From contig JADKBR010000028.1 in NCBI GenBank assembly GCA_016714975.1, positions 67,080 through 131,079 of the forward strand: a stretch of DNA of 64,000 nucleotides. Reading direction: 5' to 3'. Of this stretch, positions 41,337 to 50,294 are shown in pieces. The notes beneath the pieces are model-generated. The model was not told where the DNA came from. It saw nothing but the letters and a program-made list of their open reading frames with translations, and did not search any database. How positions within the stretch are numbered: the stretch's first letter is position 1; every line of letters starts with the position of its first letter. Position numbers and translations under genes: made by a program. This DNA is from Candidatus Dechloromonas phosphorivorans. Lineage in GTDB: Bacteria > Pseudomonadota > Gammaproteobacteria > Burkholderiales > Rhodocyclaceae.

Positions 41337-41833
41337 ATCAATTCCTTCTTCTTTATCAGTTTTGCGGGAACTCCGCCCCATATTTCAAAGGGCGGCACAT
41401 TCCGCGTTACTACTGAATTTGCCCCGACAATCGCATTTTCCCCGATCGTAACACCCGGACCAATGAACACATTTGCCCCAATCCAGGAATAGTTGCCGAT
41501 TACAACATCTCCTCTCTTTTCTGGAATACTCGGACGTGAGTAATCGTAGTCAGGAACGTTCGACTGTGTGTAGATACGCACATTGTGTGATATCGAACAC
41601 GCGGTCCCGATGGAAATCGAGAAGCCACGGACCGCTTGCATCGTTGACAACTCCCCGATGTAACTTGATTCCTTAATAGAAATCGAACCCTCTCCGTAGA
41701 AAAGTATCATTCTGCCGTTGAATCTAAATGATCGATCAATGGAATATTTTTTTCTAAATTCTGCATACTTGATCTGCCAATACAGATGCGATATACGATC
41801 AAGGACCTTTACCAGTAATCTAGACAACCTCAT
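41333..41833 (-). CDS. Left-handed beta-helix O-acetyltransferase
   Basis: A 166-residue hexapeptide-repeat acyltransferase: IKESSYIGELSTMQAVRGFSISIGTACSISHNVRIYTQSN, then GDVVIGNYSWIGANVFIGPGVTIGENAIVGANSVVTRNVPPFEIWGGVPAKLI, the WbbJ/maltose-galactoside acetyltransferase pattern. No N-terminal Rossmann domain, so it is not a PglD type. It probably O-acetylates a sugar of the repeat unit. A+T-rich relative to neighbours. It overlaps wzx and legB by 4 bases each. Confidence 0.82.
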   Translation of the reverse strand: MRLSRLLVKVLDRISHLYWQIKYAEFRKKYSIDRSFRFNGRMILFYGEGSISIKESSYIGELSTMQAVRGFSISIGTACSISHNVRIYTQSNVPDYDYSRPSIPEKRGDVVIGNYSWIGANVFIGPGVTIGENAIVGANSVVTRNVPPFEIWGGVPAKLIKKKELI

Positions 41834-43128
41834 CGGTGCGCCAATCTATTAGCTACAGAATGATAGGCAAGCCGTAAATCGAACCACGGCATTGGATATA
41901 TTCGATTGGACACAAATAACGCCAAAGATAGCATCGCCAGTTGGCCAGCAGCAAAGCCCACTGCAACACCAAAGACGCCAAAATATTTTGCCAACAATAA
42001 CATTATCACAATCATTCCGCCCCCGGAAACAACCGTTACGACAGAAATAAATTTTGTATTCGATGTGAAAAAGAAAAATCCCGCTATGGCGTAATACATT
42101 CCCGTAAACCCATATCCAATAACAACAATAGGCACTAGATCTTTAGTTTTCGAGAATTGCAGACCAAGAAAATATGGAATTATCAACACAAACCCAAAGG
42201 CTATCGAAACAGACGCTAGGGCGAAAAATACAAAAACGATATAGGTCACCCCAACAATAAAGGATTTGCCTTCTCGGTCATCTTTCTTGAGTTCGCCATA
42301 CAACCATGGTCCATAGACCTTCACAAATGCATCAGCTAGCAAGCCGACAACCGCCCCCAGTTGCATTGCCACCGCATAATAGCCAGCTTCGGCAGCCCCG
42401 AAGAATGCATTCGTTACAACCTGCCCGCTACCAGCAAGAGCCAACCCTCCGAGCACATGGGGGATCAATGGCAAGCCAAACCCGAGCGCATCGCTTGCCC
42501 TGGACTTCCAGTTGGACGGCGGCTTCAACAGTTCATCGCGCTGCAGCCGATAGATCGCAAGGAGACCAAAAATCGTCACAGCAACTCCTTGACCAATCAG
42601 TCGCCCCTGCCAAGCCATCCCGACGAGCAGAATGAGCACAAGGGATAGAGCAGCATTCACCAAACTTTGGCCAATCTGAAATCTGCCATACCGTAACGCG
42701 GCGCCTGAGGCCTGCCACAAAGCAAGCCTGACATTTCCGAGAAACTGGAAGCCGGAGAGAACCACTGCGACCAGAAGCCAATCGACCGGCACGCCTGTCG
42801 CATCGACCAGCAAGTCACCCACCATAAATACCGCCAGAAAGACAATTGTGGTGCTTGCCAACAATATTCCGACGCATGCACCGACGTATTCGGCCAATTC
42901 ACGCTTGTCGAGCTGAAAATACCGTACCGAAACCGCACCGTGCACAGACAAACCGGTAAATGCTCCGAAGACACTCAGAACAATCGCAAACATCGCGATG
43001 GTGCCGTAATCAGCAGGACTCAATACGCGCGTCAGCACCGGCATCAACAAGAAAGGAATGCCCGCATTGAGTATGTTCGCGCCAAGATAAATTCCGGCAT
43101 TACCAGCGAGTTTGGCGGGCAATCTCAT
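41830..43128 (-). CDS. wzx: Wzx-type O-antigen flippase
   Basis: Polysaccharide transport protein of the MATE/MOP superfamily with about 12-14 hydrophobic segments over 432 residues. It opens MRLPAKLAGNAGIYLGANILNAGIPFLLMPVLTRVLSPADYGTIAMFAIV, the characteristic Wzx N-terminus, and ends in FAAGQLAMLSLALFVSNR. It moves the undecaprenyl-linked repeat unit across the inner membrane. The start at MRLP (43128) is preferred over a GTG eight codons upstream because family members begin this way, although neither has a good ribosome binding site. It lies 90 bases after wbpE and overlaps the acyltransferase gene. Confidence 0.9.
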   Translation of the reverse strand: MRLPAKLAGNAGIYLGANILNAGIPFLLMPVLTRVLSPADYGTIAMFAIVLSVFGAFTGLSVHGAVSVRYFQLDKRELAEYVGACVGILLASTTIVFLAVFMVGDLLVDATGVPVDWLLVAVVLSGFQFLGNVRLALWQASGAALRYGRFQIGQSLVNAALSLVLILLVGMAWQGRLIGQGVAVTIFGLLAIYRLQRDELLKPPSNWKSRASDALGFGLPLIPHVLGGLALAGSGQVVTNAFFGAAEAGYYAVAMQLGAVVGLLADAFVKVYGPWLYGELKKDDREGKSFIVGVTYIVFVFFALASVSIAFGFVLIIPYFLGLQFSKTKDLVPIVVIGYGFTGMYYAIAGFFFFTSNTKFISVVTVVSGGGMIVIMLLLAKYFGVFGVAVGFAAGQLAMLSLALFVSNRIYPMPWFDLRLAYHSVANRLAHR

Positions 43129-43218
43129 CGTAGAAGAGAAAACCAACAACACCTTTGCCCACCCACACCTAGTGGGGATCCAGAAATGTGCATCGAAATT
43201 AACACTGCGACGGGAATA

Positions 43219-44328
43219 CTATGAAACACACGTTCCAAAGAAACTGCGAACCGCATCTGCAACGACGCCAGCCTCCTGAAGCGAAAGATGTTCGCCGATC
43301 GGCAGACTCAACAACAGCGAATCGGATCGATTGACAAAGAGCGACTCGCACCCTTGGCCTAGATATTCGTATGCAGCAAGCTTAGGCAGCGCAATCGGAT
43401 AATGAATTCCTGTTTCAATTCCTTTTTGAGCGAGGTATTCCTTGAGGGCGTTCCGCTGTTCCGTTCGAACAACAAACAGATGGTAGGCTTGCTTTGCCCA
43501 AGGCTGCCGAACAGGAAGCAGGAGGCCTTGAATCCCCTTCAATGCATCAAGATAATAATCTGCAATCTGGATACGCGTTTCCGTCCATGAGTCGAGATGC
43601 GGGAGCTTTGCACTGAGTATTGCCGCCTGAATGCCGTCCAGCCGTGAGTTACGTCCCTCGAATTCATGGTCGTACTTTGCAACCCGCCCGTGATTGGCGA
43701 TCTTCCTTGCCTTCAGCGCAAGGGCTTCGTTATTCGTAGTAATCGCCCCGGCGTCGCCGTATGCGCCCAGGTTCTTCCCTGGATAGAAGCTGAAGGTCGC
43801 AATATCCCCTAACGAGCCAACACGACGGCCTCGGCACTCAGCCAGATGCGCCTGCGCACAGTCCTCAATAATCTTGAGGCCTTTTTCTTTAGCAAGATCG
43901 ACTAGAGAGTCCATATCGCAAGGGTGACCGTACAAATGCACCGCGATGATTGCCGATGTTTTATCTGAAAGCTTCGCTCGCACGTCGTCAGCAGTCAGGA
44001 CATACGAATCCTCATCGACATCGGCAAACACCACCTTATGCCCTGAACGGGTAACAGCCTCCGAACTCGCAATAAAACTATTCCCCGGAACAATGATTTC
44101 TGAGCCCCGTGGCAAACCAAGAGCTTCTATGGCAATCTCAATGGCATCGGTGCCATTTCCAACCCCAACGCAATGATTTGCGCCGATCAAGGCAGCAAAT
44201 TGATTTTCGAACGTCTGTGCATAAGACCCGCCGACAAATGCGGTCTCCCTGATGACCGAAGCGATGGCTAAGTCAATATCGGCCTTGATCGACTGATACT
44301 GAGCATGAAGATCAAGGAATTTGATCAC
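43219..44328 (-). CDS. wbpE: UDP-2-acetamido-2-deoxy-3-oxo-glucuronate aminotransferase (WbpE-like)
   Basis: PLP enzyme adding the 3-amino group in UDP-GlcNAc(3NAc)A synthesis. From the GTG at 44328 (AGGAG seven bases upstream) the product is 369 residues: VIKFLDLHAQYQSIKADIDLAI, AFVGGSYAQTFENQFAALIGANHCVGVGNGTDAIEIA, VDEDSYVLTADDV, HLYGHPCDMD, LKIIEDCAQAHLAE and the PLP lysine in SFYPGKNLGAYGDAGAI. It overlaps wbpD by 4 bases. The long upstream in-frame extension would run through wbpD and is not family-like. Confidence 0.9.
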   Translation of the reverse strand: MIKFLDLHAQYQSIKADIDLAIASVIRETAFVGGSYAQTFENQFAALIGANHCVGVGNGTDAIEIAIEALGLPRGSEIIVPGNSFIASSEAVTRSGHKVVFADVDEDSYVLTADDVRAKLSDKTSAIIAVHLYGHPCDMDSLVDLAKEKGLKIIEDCAQAHLAECRGRRVGSLGDIATFSFYPGKNLGAYGDAGAITTNNEALALKARKIANHGRVAKYDHEFEGRNSRLDGIQAAILSAKLPHLDSWTETRIQIADYYLDALKGIQGLLLPVRQPWAKQAYHLFVVRTEQRNALKEYLAQKGIETGIHYPIALPKLAAYEYLGQGCESLFVNRSDSLLLSLPIGEHLSLQEAGVVADAVRSFFGTCVS

Positions 44329-44795
44329 TTGGCTACTCCTGATATTTTTCGAGCGGGATTTCCAACGTAAACCCCGGGCTCCGTAATGTCTTTGGTCACG
44401 ACCGCACCAGCACCGACCACAACATCTTCGCAGATCGAAACTGGAAGAATGGTGGCGTTGCTTCCTATGGACACTCGATTGCCAACCTTCGTCTCGCTCC
44501 AAAGGAGTTTATTGCCCTTTGCAGGCCCGCCACGGGAAAAACGATCGTTGATAAACATGACGCCATGCCCAATAAAACACTCTTCTCCAATGGAAACCAA
44601 TTCGCACACAAAACTGTGTGACTGTATGCGTGTCGCACGGCCAATCGTTACATCCTTTTGAATCTCGACAAATGGACCGATAAACACTTCGTCGCCAATT
44701 GAACAACCAAAGATGTTCGCCGGTTGAACAACGGTAACACCCCTGCCAAATTGGACATCAACGATACCAACCTGCTTAAGATTCGGCGAATGCAC
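44325..44795 (-). CDS. wbpD: UDP-2-acetamido-3-amino-glucuronate N-acetyltransferase (WbpD-like)
   Basis: A 156-residue left-handed beta-helix acetyltransferase acting on the 3-amino group made by WbpE. It contains VTVVQPANIFGCSIGDEVFIGPFVEIQKDVTIG, IQSHSFVCELVSIGEECFIGHGVMFINDRFSRG and VGNRVSIGSNATILPVSICEDVVVGAGAVVTKDITEPGVYVGNPAR. CFIGHGVMFINDRF is the WbpD/WlbB signature. It starts with GTG immediately after the wbpB TAA and overlaps wbpE. Confidence 0.9.
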   Translation of the reverse strand: MHSPNLKQVGIVDVQFGRGVTVVQPANIFGCSIGDEVFIGPFVEIQKDVTIGRATRIQSHSFVCELVSIGEECFIGHGVMFINDRFSRGGPAKGNKLLWSETKVGNRVSIGSNATILPVSICEDVVVGAGAVVTKDITEPGVYVGNPARKISGVAK

Positions 44796-45857
44796 TTAGA
44801 CACCACCGAGTTTGCAATGGCGCGGCGTGAACCTGAGGGGCACTTCCTTGCCGGTCTCGATGGATTCGTAAATTGCGTTAATCAACTCGAGGCTCTTCCG
44901 CCCTTCCAGACCATCGACGAGATGTCTTTTATCGTTCTGAATGCAATCAACGACATGTTCGTAATAGGCTTGGTGACCAAATCCATAAACGCTAGGTGGG
45001 TTGACCGAGAATTTCTCCAGAACATCGTCATCACCGGGAGATGGATTGACGAAATTCCACGTTTTCATCTTGTTGACCGCAAAACCGGCAATCTCAACCG
45101 ATCCGCCTTCACCGAGAATCGAGATGGAACCTTCAAGATCCTTCGGGCGTACGGCCGTCGTAGCCTCAATTAGACCCAAGGCGCCATTCCTGAAACGCAG
45201 AACTACCACGGCAGTATCTTCAGCCTCGATTTTGGCCAGCGCAGTGCGGCTCATCGCAAAGACGCTGTCGACTTCGCCCATCATCCATTCCAGAAGATCC
45301 ACGTGATGACTTGCCTGGTTAGTCAACACGCCGCCGTCGAACGCCCAAGTCCCGCGCCAAGGGTCCTGATCATAATAGGACTGCGGGCGACACCAGCGCA
45401 CCCGGACCGTGCCCATAACCAATTTGCCAAAACGCCCAGCCTCCAGAGCTTCCCGCAATTTGACGACTGGCACGTTAAAGCGGTTCTGCTTCACGACAAA
45501 AAGCTTGCATCCGGCCAGATCACAAGCCTCGATCATGCGATCCGCATCATCCAGAGTCAGCGCCATCGGCTTTTCAACGACGACGTGTTTGCCGTATTTG
45601 GCGAGGTCGATAACATCCCGAGCGTGGTTGCCGCTTTCCGTAAGTACAACCACAACATCTACCGGAACGGATTGCATCATCTGATGCATATCAGCGAAAT
45701 AGGGGACAGAAAACTGATTTCCGACCTTCCTTGCCTTCTCTTCGACGATATCGCAGACAGACATCAATGAAGCACCATCGATCTCCTTGAACCCCAAGAG
45801 TTCCGAATGCCTTTTCGCGATACGGCCACAACCAACCAGTGCAAACTTTAAAGTCAT
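44796..45857 (-). CDS. wbpB: UDP-GlcNAcA 3-dehydrogenase (WbpB-like, Gfo/Idh/MocA family)
   Basis: Oxidises C3 of UDP-GlcNAc uronic acid. The 353-residue product has an N-terminal Rossmann fold (LKFALVGCGRIAKRHSELLG), DVVVVLTESGNHARDVIDLAKYGKHVVVEKPMALTLDDADRMIEA (EKP motif), VKQNRFNVPVVKLREALEAGRFGKL and WRGTWAFDGGVLTNQASHHVDLLEWMMGEV with the catalytic histidines. The ATG at 45857 was chosen because TAGGAG lies 8 bases upstream. The gene expected upstream, WbpA (UDP-GlcNAc 6-dehydrogenase), is not present; a ugd paralogue stands there instead. Confidence 0.92.
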   Translation of the reverse strand: MTLKFALVGCGRIAKRHSELLGFKEIDGASLMSVCDIVEEKARKVGNQFSVPYFADMHQMMQSVPVDVVVVLTESGNHARDVIDLAKYGKHVVVEKPMALTLDDADRMIEACDLAGCKLFVVKQNRFNVPVVKLREALEAGRFGKLVMGTVRVRWCRPQSYYDQDPWRGTWAFDGGVLTNQASHHVDLLEWMMGEVDSVFAMSRTALAKIEAEDTAVVVLRFRNGALGLIEATTAVRPKDLEGSISILGEGGSVEIAGFAVNKMKTWNFVNPSPGDDDVLEKFSVNPPSVYGFGHQAYYEHVVDCIQNDKRHLVDGLEGRKSLELINAIYESIETGKEVPLRFTPRHCKLGGV

Positions 45858-45901
45858 TGAGTGATCTCCTAACAAGCTTTGGCAGAAATAGGGGAAACGC
45901 C

Positions 45902-47221
45902 CTACCTTCCGATCGCGAAATATTCGATGCCGCTCGCCCGCACGAGTTTCGGATCGTAGAGGTTGCGACCGTCGAAGACGACCGGGTTCCTAAGCGCCGC
46001 CTTGATCGCCGCGAAATCCGGACTGCGGAATTCCTTCCACTCGGTGACGATAACCAGCGCGTCGGCATCCTTCAGGGCGCCCATCGGGCTCTCGGCGTAG
46101 TTCAGGCCCGGGTCGTCGCCGAAGATGCGCTGCGTCTCGTGCATGGCGACCGGATCGTAGGCGGTGACAGTGGCGCCGGCAGCGAAGAGGTCGGCGATCA
46201 GTTCGCGGCTCGGCGCTTCGCGCATGTCGTCGGTATTCGGCTTGAAGGCCAGGCCCCAGAGGGCGAAGTGCTTGCCCTCGAGGTGGTCAAAGCGGCCCCG
46301 GATCTTGCCGGTCAGGACGTGCTTCTGGGCGTCGTTGGCTTCTTCGACGGCAGTCAGCACCTTGAGTGTGATGTTGGCGTCGTCCTTGGCCGTCTGGATC
46401 AGCGCCTTGACGTCCTTGGGGAAACAGGAGCCACCATAGCCGCAGCCGGGGTAGAGGAAGTGGTAGCCGATGCGCGGGTCGGAGCCGATGCCCTGACGGA
46501 CCATCTCGATGTCGGCGCCGAGCACTTCGGCGAGGTTGGCGAGTTCGTTCATGAAGCTGATGCGTGTCGCCAGCATGGCATTGGCGGCGTACTTGGTGAG
46601 TTCGGCGCTCTTGACGTCGGTGACGATCAGGCGTTCGTGGTTGCGCTGGAAGGGCGCGTAGAGGGCGCGCATCAGGTGGATGGTCTGTTCATCCTCGGCG
46701 CCGACGACGATTCGGTCGGGACGCATGAAGTCTTCGACGGCCGCCCCTTCCTTGAGGAATTCCGGATTGGAAACGACGCTGTAGGGGATGTCGACCACAC
46801 GCTTCGCCAGTTCGTCGGCGACGGCCGCCCTGACTTTGTCGGCGGTACCGACCGGTACCGTGCTCTTGTCGACGATGACCTTGTAGTCGGTCATCAGGCG
46901 GCCGATGTTGCGGGCGGCAGCCAGTACGTACTGGAGGTCGGCCGAGCCGTCCTCGTCGGGCGGGGTGCCGACGGCGATGAACTGTATGGTGCCGTGACGG
47001 ACCGCCTTGTCGATGTCGGTGGTGAATTGCAGGCGGCCGGCGGCGACGTTGCGGCGGACCATGTCCAGCAGGCCCGGTTCGTGAATCGGGATGCCGCCTT
47101 CCTCGAGGATGCGGATCTTCTCGGGGTCAAGGTCGAGACAGAGCACGTCATTGCCCACTTCGGCTAGGCAGGTGCCACTAACCAGGCCGACGTAGCCGGT
47201 ACCGATGATTGTTACTTTCAT
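45902..47221 (-). CDS. ugd: UDP-glucose 6-dehydrogenase family (copy 2)
   Basis: A 439-residue Ugd family protein very similar to the product of 2792-4111: MKVTIIGTGYVGLVSGTCLAEVG, HEPGLLDMVRRNVAAGR, VDKSTVPVGT, ELTKYAANAM, the catalytic cysteine in GYGGSCFPKDVKALI, and the same EYFAIGR ending. Sequence resembles UDP-glucose rather than UDP-GlcNAc dehydrogenases, yet the position before wbpB is where wbpA would be expected. The ATG at 47221 is 2 bases past the glmS stop. It may supply UDP-GlcA or, less likely, have changed specificity. Confidence 0.92.
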   Translation of the reverse strand: MKVTIIGTGYVGLVSGTCLAEVGNDVLCLDLDPEKIRILEEGGIPIHEPGLLDMVRRNVAAGRLQFTTDIDKAVRHGTIQFIAVGTPPDEDGSADLQYVLAAARNIGRLMTDYKVIVDKSTVPVGTADKVRAAVADELAKRVVDIPYSVVSNPEFLKEGAAVEDFMRPDRIVVGAEDEQTIHLMRALYAPFQRNHERLIVTDVKSAELTKYAANAMLATRISFMNELANLAEVLGADIEMVRQGIGSDPRIGYHFLYPGCGYGGSCFPKDVKALIQTAKDDANITLKVLTAVEEANDAQKHVLTGKIRGRFDHLEGKHFALWGLAFKPNTDDMREAPSRELIADLFAAGATVTAYDPVAMHETQRIFGDDPGLNYAESPMGALKDADALVIVTEWKEFRSPDFAAIKAALRNPVVFDGRNLYDPKLVRASGIEYFAIGR

Positions 47222-47223
47222 GA

Positions 47224-49047
47224 TCACTCCACAGTCACAGATTTCGCCAGGTTTCTCGGCTTGTCCACATCGGTTCCCTTGACCAGCGCCACGTGGTACG
47301 AGAGCAATTGCAGCGGAACCACATGCAGGATCGGCGACAGTTCGCCGTAGTGCTCCGGCAGGCGCAGCACATGCACGCCTTCCGAGGCGGCGATCTCGGA
47401 ATCGGCATCGGCGAACACATAGAGCTCGCCGCCCCTGGCCTGAACTTCCTTGAGGTTCGACTTCAGCTTGTCGAGCAACTGGTCGTTCGGGGCGATCGAG
47501 ATCACCGGCATGTCGGCATCGACCAGCGCCAGCGGGCCATGTTTGAGTTCACCGGCAGGGTAGGCTTCGGCATGGATGTAGGAGATCTCCTTGAGCTTCA
47601 GCGCGCCTTCGAGGGCAATCGGGTAGTGCCGGCCACGTCCAAGAAACAGGGCGTGGTGCTTGTCGGCGAAGCGTTGCGCCCAGACCTTGATGTCGCTTTC
47701 GAGTTCGAGCACCTTGTTGACCGCAACCGGCAGGTGGCGAAGCTGGTCGATGTAGGCGCTTTCCTGGGCCGGGCCGAGCTTCTGTTTGACCTTTGCCATG
47801 ACCAGGGTGAGCAGGAAGAGCGCGGCGAGCTGGGTGGTGAAGGCCTTGGTCGACGCGACACCGATTTCCGGGCCGGCGCGGGTGATGAAGCGCAGCACGC
47901 ATTCGCGGACGATGGCGGACTCGGGGACGTTGCAGAGGGCCAGGGTCTTGTTCTGGCCCAGGCGCTTGGCGTGCCGTAGCGCAGCCAGGGTGTCGGCGGT
48001 TTCGCCGGATTGCGAGATGGCGACGATCAGCTGCTTCGGGTTGGGTACCGAGGTGCGATAGCGGTATTCGCTGGCGATCTCGACATTGCAGGGCACGCCG
48101 GCGATGGCTTCGAGCCAGTAGCGGGCGGTGTAGCCGGAGTGGCTGCTGGTGCCGCAGGCGAGGATCAGGATGGCATCGACGTCGGCGAGCAGATTCGCGG
48201 CTTCGGCGCCGAAGATGCCGGGCTGGATGGTCTTGCTGCCGCCGACGATTTCGAGGGTGTTGGCCAGCGCTTCGGGTTGCTCGAAGATTTCCTTCTGCAT
48301 GTAGTGCTGGTAGTTGCCGAGTTCGACGGCGGCGGCGGAGAGTTGCGAGACATGCACCGGGCGGTCGACCGGGGTGCCGTCGAGGCGGGTGATCTTGACG
48401 CCGGCTGCGGTCAACTCGGCGATGTCGCCATTTTCCAGATAGACCATGTTGCGGGTGACTTGCAGCAGCGCGGAGGCGTCGGAGGCGGCGTAGTTGCCGG
48501 TGTCGGAGAGTCCGAGCAGCAGGGGCGAGCCTTCGCGGGCGACGATGACTTTGCCGGGTTGCTGGTGGTCGATGACGGCAATGGCGTAGGCGCCGACGAG
48601 GCGGCGGCAGGCAAGGCGGACGGCGGCAAAGAGGTCGGGCGCGGTCTGCAGCGTGGCTTCGATGAGGTGGGCGATGCTTTCGGTGTCGGTGTCGGAGGTG
48701 AAGACGTGGCCTCGGGCGCTGAGTTCGTTGCGCAGGCTTTCGTAGTTTTCGATGATGCCGTTGTGGACGACGGCGATCGAGCCGGAGACGTGCGGGTGGG
48801 CATTACGCTCGGAGGGGACGCCGTGGGTGGCCCAGCGGGTGTGGGCGATGCCGGTGACCGACCGGGTGCTGGCCGAGGCGGTTTCGAGTTCGGCGACACG
48901 GCCGACCGAGCGTACCCGCTCGATGCCGGCAGCGCTGATGACGGCCAGGCCGGCCGAGTCGTAGCCCCGGTATTCGAGCCTTTTCAGGCCTTCAACGAGA
49001 ACGGGAACGATGTTCTTGCTGGCCGCTGCCGCAACGATGCCGCACAT
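47224..49047 (-). CDS. glmS: Glutamine-fructose-6-phosphate aminotransferase (isomerising)
   Basis: Makes glucosamine-6-phosphate, the entry to all UDP-GlcNAc-derived sugars of this locus. The 607-residue product begins MCGIVAAAA with the N-terminal nucleophile cysteine, has RLEYRGYDSAGLAV, HTRWATHGVPSERNAHPH and HNGIIENYESLR (glutaminase domain), two SIS domains (ACGTSSHSGYTARYW, ISQSGETADTLAAL, GRGRHYPIALEGALKLKEISYIHAEAYPAGELKHGPLAL), and the C-terminal VDKPRNLAKSVTVE. It is the first gene of the minus-strand polysaccharide run, preceded by a consensus -10 element. Confidence 0.95.
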   Translation of the reverse strand: MCGIVAAAASKNIVPVLVEGLKRLEYRGYDSAGLAVISAAGIERVRSVGRVAELETASASTRSVTGIAHTRWATHGVPSERNAHPHVSGSIAVVHNGIIENYESLRNELSARGHVFTSDTDTESIAHLIEATLQTAPDLFAAVRLACRRLVGAYAIAVIDHQQPGKVIVAREGSPLLLGLSDTGNYAASDASALLQVTRNMVYLENGDIAELTAAGVKITRLDGTPVDRPVHVSQLSAAAVELGNYQHYMQKEIFEQPEALANTLEIVGGSKTIQPGIFGAEAANLLADVDAILILACGTSSHSGYTARYWLEAIAGVPCNVEIASEYRYRTSVPNPKQLIVAISQSGETADTLAALRHAKRLGQNKTLALCNVPESAIVRECVLRFITRAGPEIGVASTKAFTTQLAALFLLTLVMAKVKQKLGPAQESAYIDQLRHLPVAVNKVLELESDIKVWAQRFADKHHALFLGRGRHYPIALEGALKLKEISYIHAEAYPAGELKHGPLALVDADMPVISIAPNDQLLDKLKSNLKEVQARGGELYVFADADSEIAASEGVHVLRLPEHYGELSPILHVVPLQLLSYHVALVKGTDVDKPRNLAKSVTVE

Positions 49048-49073
49048 GATATATCCCGCCAGGAAATCCCCGG

Positions 49074-49079
49074 ATTATA
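49074..49079 (-). promoter_or_regulatory. Probable promoter -10 element upstream of glmS
   Basis: A perfect TATAAT on the minus strand, 26 bases before the glmS ATG, with a CTATAATCC context. No good -35 hexamer is seen at 16-18 bases upstream (TGGCCG). It could drive glmS and, by read-through, the polysaccharide genes behind it. Confidence 0.4.
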
Positions 49080-49315
49080 GCGGCAGGCTCACTTTCCGGC
49101 CAGACCGACCGGACCGCGGACCGATCGGCCTTATTCGATCGGCCCTGCAGCAACGGCCTTCAGGGACTTCCCGTGCCGGTCCTTGCCCGACAGAATCGGC
49201 TCGCCAACAGATAACGGCCAGACGATGGACATGCAACGCAGGCCCAAGAGTCTTTATTCAGTAACAAAACCTGTCTGGCAAAGCCCCTTCAGGCTCAGCA
49301 CCAGGACGCCCACCT

Positions 49316-50068
49316 TCACATTTTTGTCTTATCCGTCGGGGTCCTGCACATCAGCAGTTGGGGTGTCTTCAGGCTCGCCTGATAGGCGGCAATGGCAACC
49401 AGTTGGGCATTGTCGTATGTCTTGATGGCATCGAACATTTCAACAGGGACATCGACGCGCTTTCCATCGCGGACATCAGTCATCTGCCGCAGCAGATATT
49501 TGTAATGCTGGCCTGCCAGGACAGGGTAGAGCGCATCCTTGCGTCCCGCGCCATTCTCCTGATGGCACATGGCACACTTGTTGTTGTAGAGTTGCTTGCC
49601 CTCGGCCACCTGCTTGGCCGCATCGGCGCCTTCGTACTTGCCCGAATCCAGCGGGAAGCACAGGGTCCCGATATAGGCCGCGACGTCGGCCAGCGCCTGA
49701 GCATCGGGGATTTTCCTGGCAAACGGGTACATCGTCGGGTTGTAACGCACCCCGGAGCGAATGTCGGCGAGTTGTTTGATCAGCACGGTCTGGTGCTGGC
49801 CAGCCAGTTGCGGGATGCTGCCGTCACGATTGCCGGCCCCGCTCGGCAGGTGGCAGGCTTCGCAGTAGGCCGTGTAGTATTTCTGGCCGGTCCGCCAGTG
49901 ACCCTTGAGCTTCAGGGCCTCGCCCTTTTCCGTACGCGGGGTATTCCCGGGGTAGCTCCTGATATCGATCGCGGCCTTCTTTTCCTCTTCGGCCTGAGCG
50001 CCCGAGAACACAAGCACACACGCGCCGACCGCGACCATCGCCAACTTCATTCTTGAGATTGCTTTCAT
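49316..50068 (-). CDS. Diheme c-type cytochrome (cytochrome c4/c553-like)
   Basis: A periplasmic electron carrier of 250 residues. It has a signal peptide (MKAISRMKLAMVAVGACVLVFSGAQA, cleavage near AQA-EE) and two heme sites, CEACH and CAMCH, about 100 residues apart, each followed by PQLAGQH or PVLAGQH motifs of the cytochrome c4 type. Candidate axial methionines are in YPFARK/TMYP and DVRDGKRVDVPVEMF regions. The ATG at 50068 has GGAGGAG just upstream; a start 11 codons earlier would bury that site. No oxidoreductase partner is adjacent. Confidence 0.9.
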   Translation of the reverse strand: MKAISRMKLAMVAVGACVLVFSGAQAEEEKKAAIDIRSYPGNTPRTEKGEALKLKGHWRTGQKYYTAYCEACHLPSGAGNRDGSIPQLAGQHQTVLIKQLADIRSGVRYNPTMYPFARKIPDAQALADVAAYIGTLCFPLDSGKYEGADAAKQVAEGKQLYNNKCAMCHQENGAGRKDALYPVLAGQHYKYLLRQMTDVRDGKRVDVPVEMFDAIKTYDNAQLVAIAAYQASLKTPQLLMCRTPTDKTKM

Positions 50069-50294
50069 GACTCCTCCTGTTTCTTTTTTTGGATCAAACA
50101 CCCAGCGTCAGACAACTCAACCCGCGACCTTCCTCCAGCAAGAGCAACTTCGGCGCGGACTCGATTGCATCGCAGGGTTCAATTGAAGACGACCCCGGAC
50201 CGGCAGACCATTTGGCGGGCAATGACCGGGTTTGTCAACCAGAACCTGGCGACGCAGCGATGTCGTCGACCGCCCTTTCAGGGCAGCAGGTTCA

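Noticed and set aside
47293..49080. Plus-strand open frames opposite glmS
   Set aside because: Glycine/aspartate-rich shadow products without family features; glmS is complete.
49048..49315. glmS ribozyme or riboswitch upstream of glmS
   Set aside because: No matching conserved core was seen and this ribozyme is typical of Gram-positive bacteria; only a -10 element is supported.
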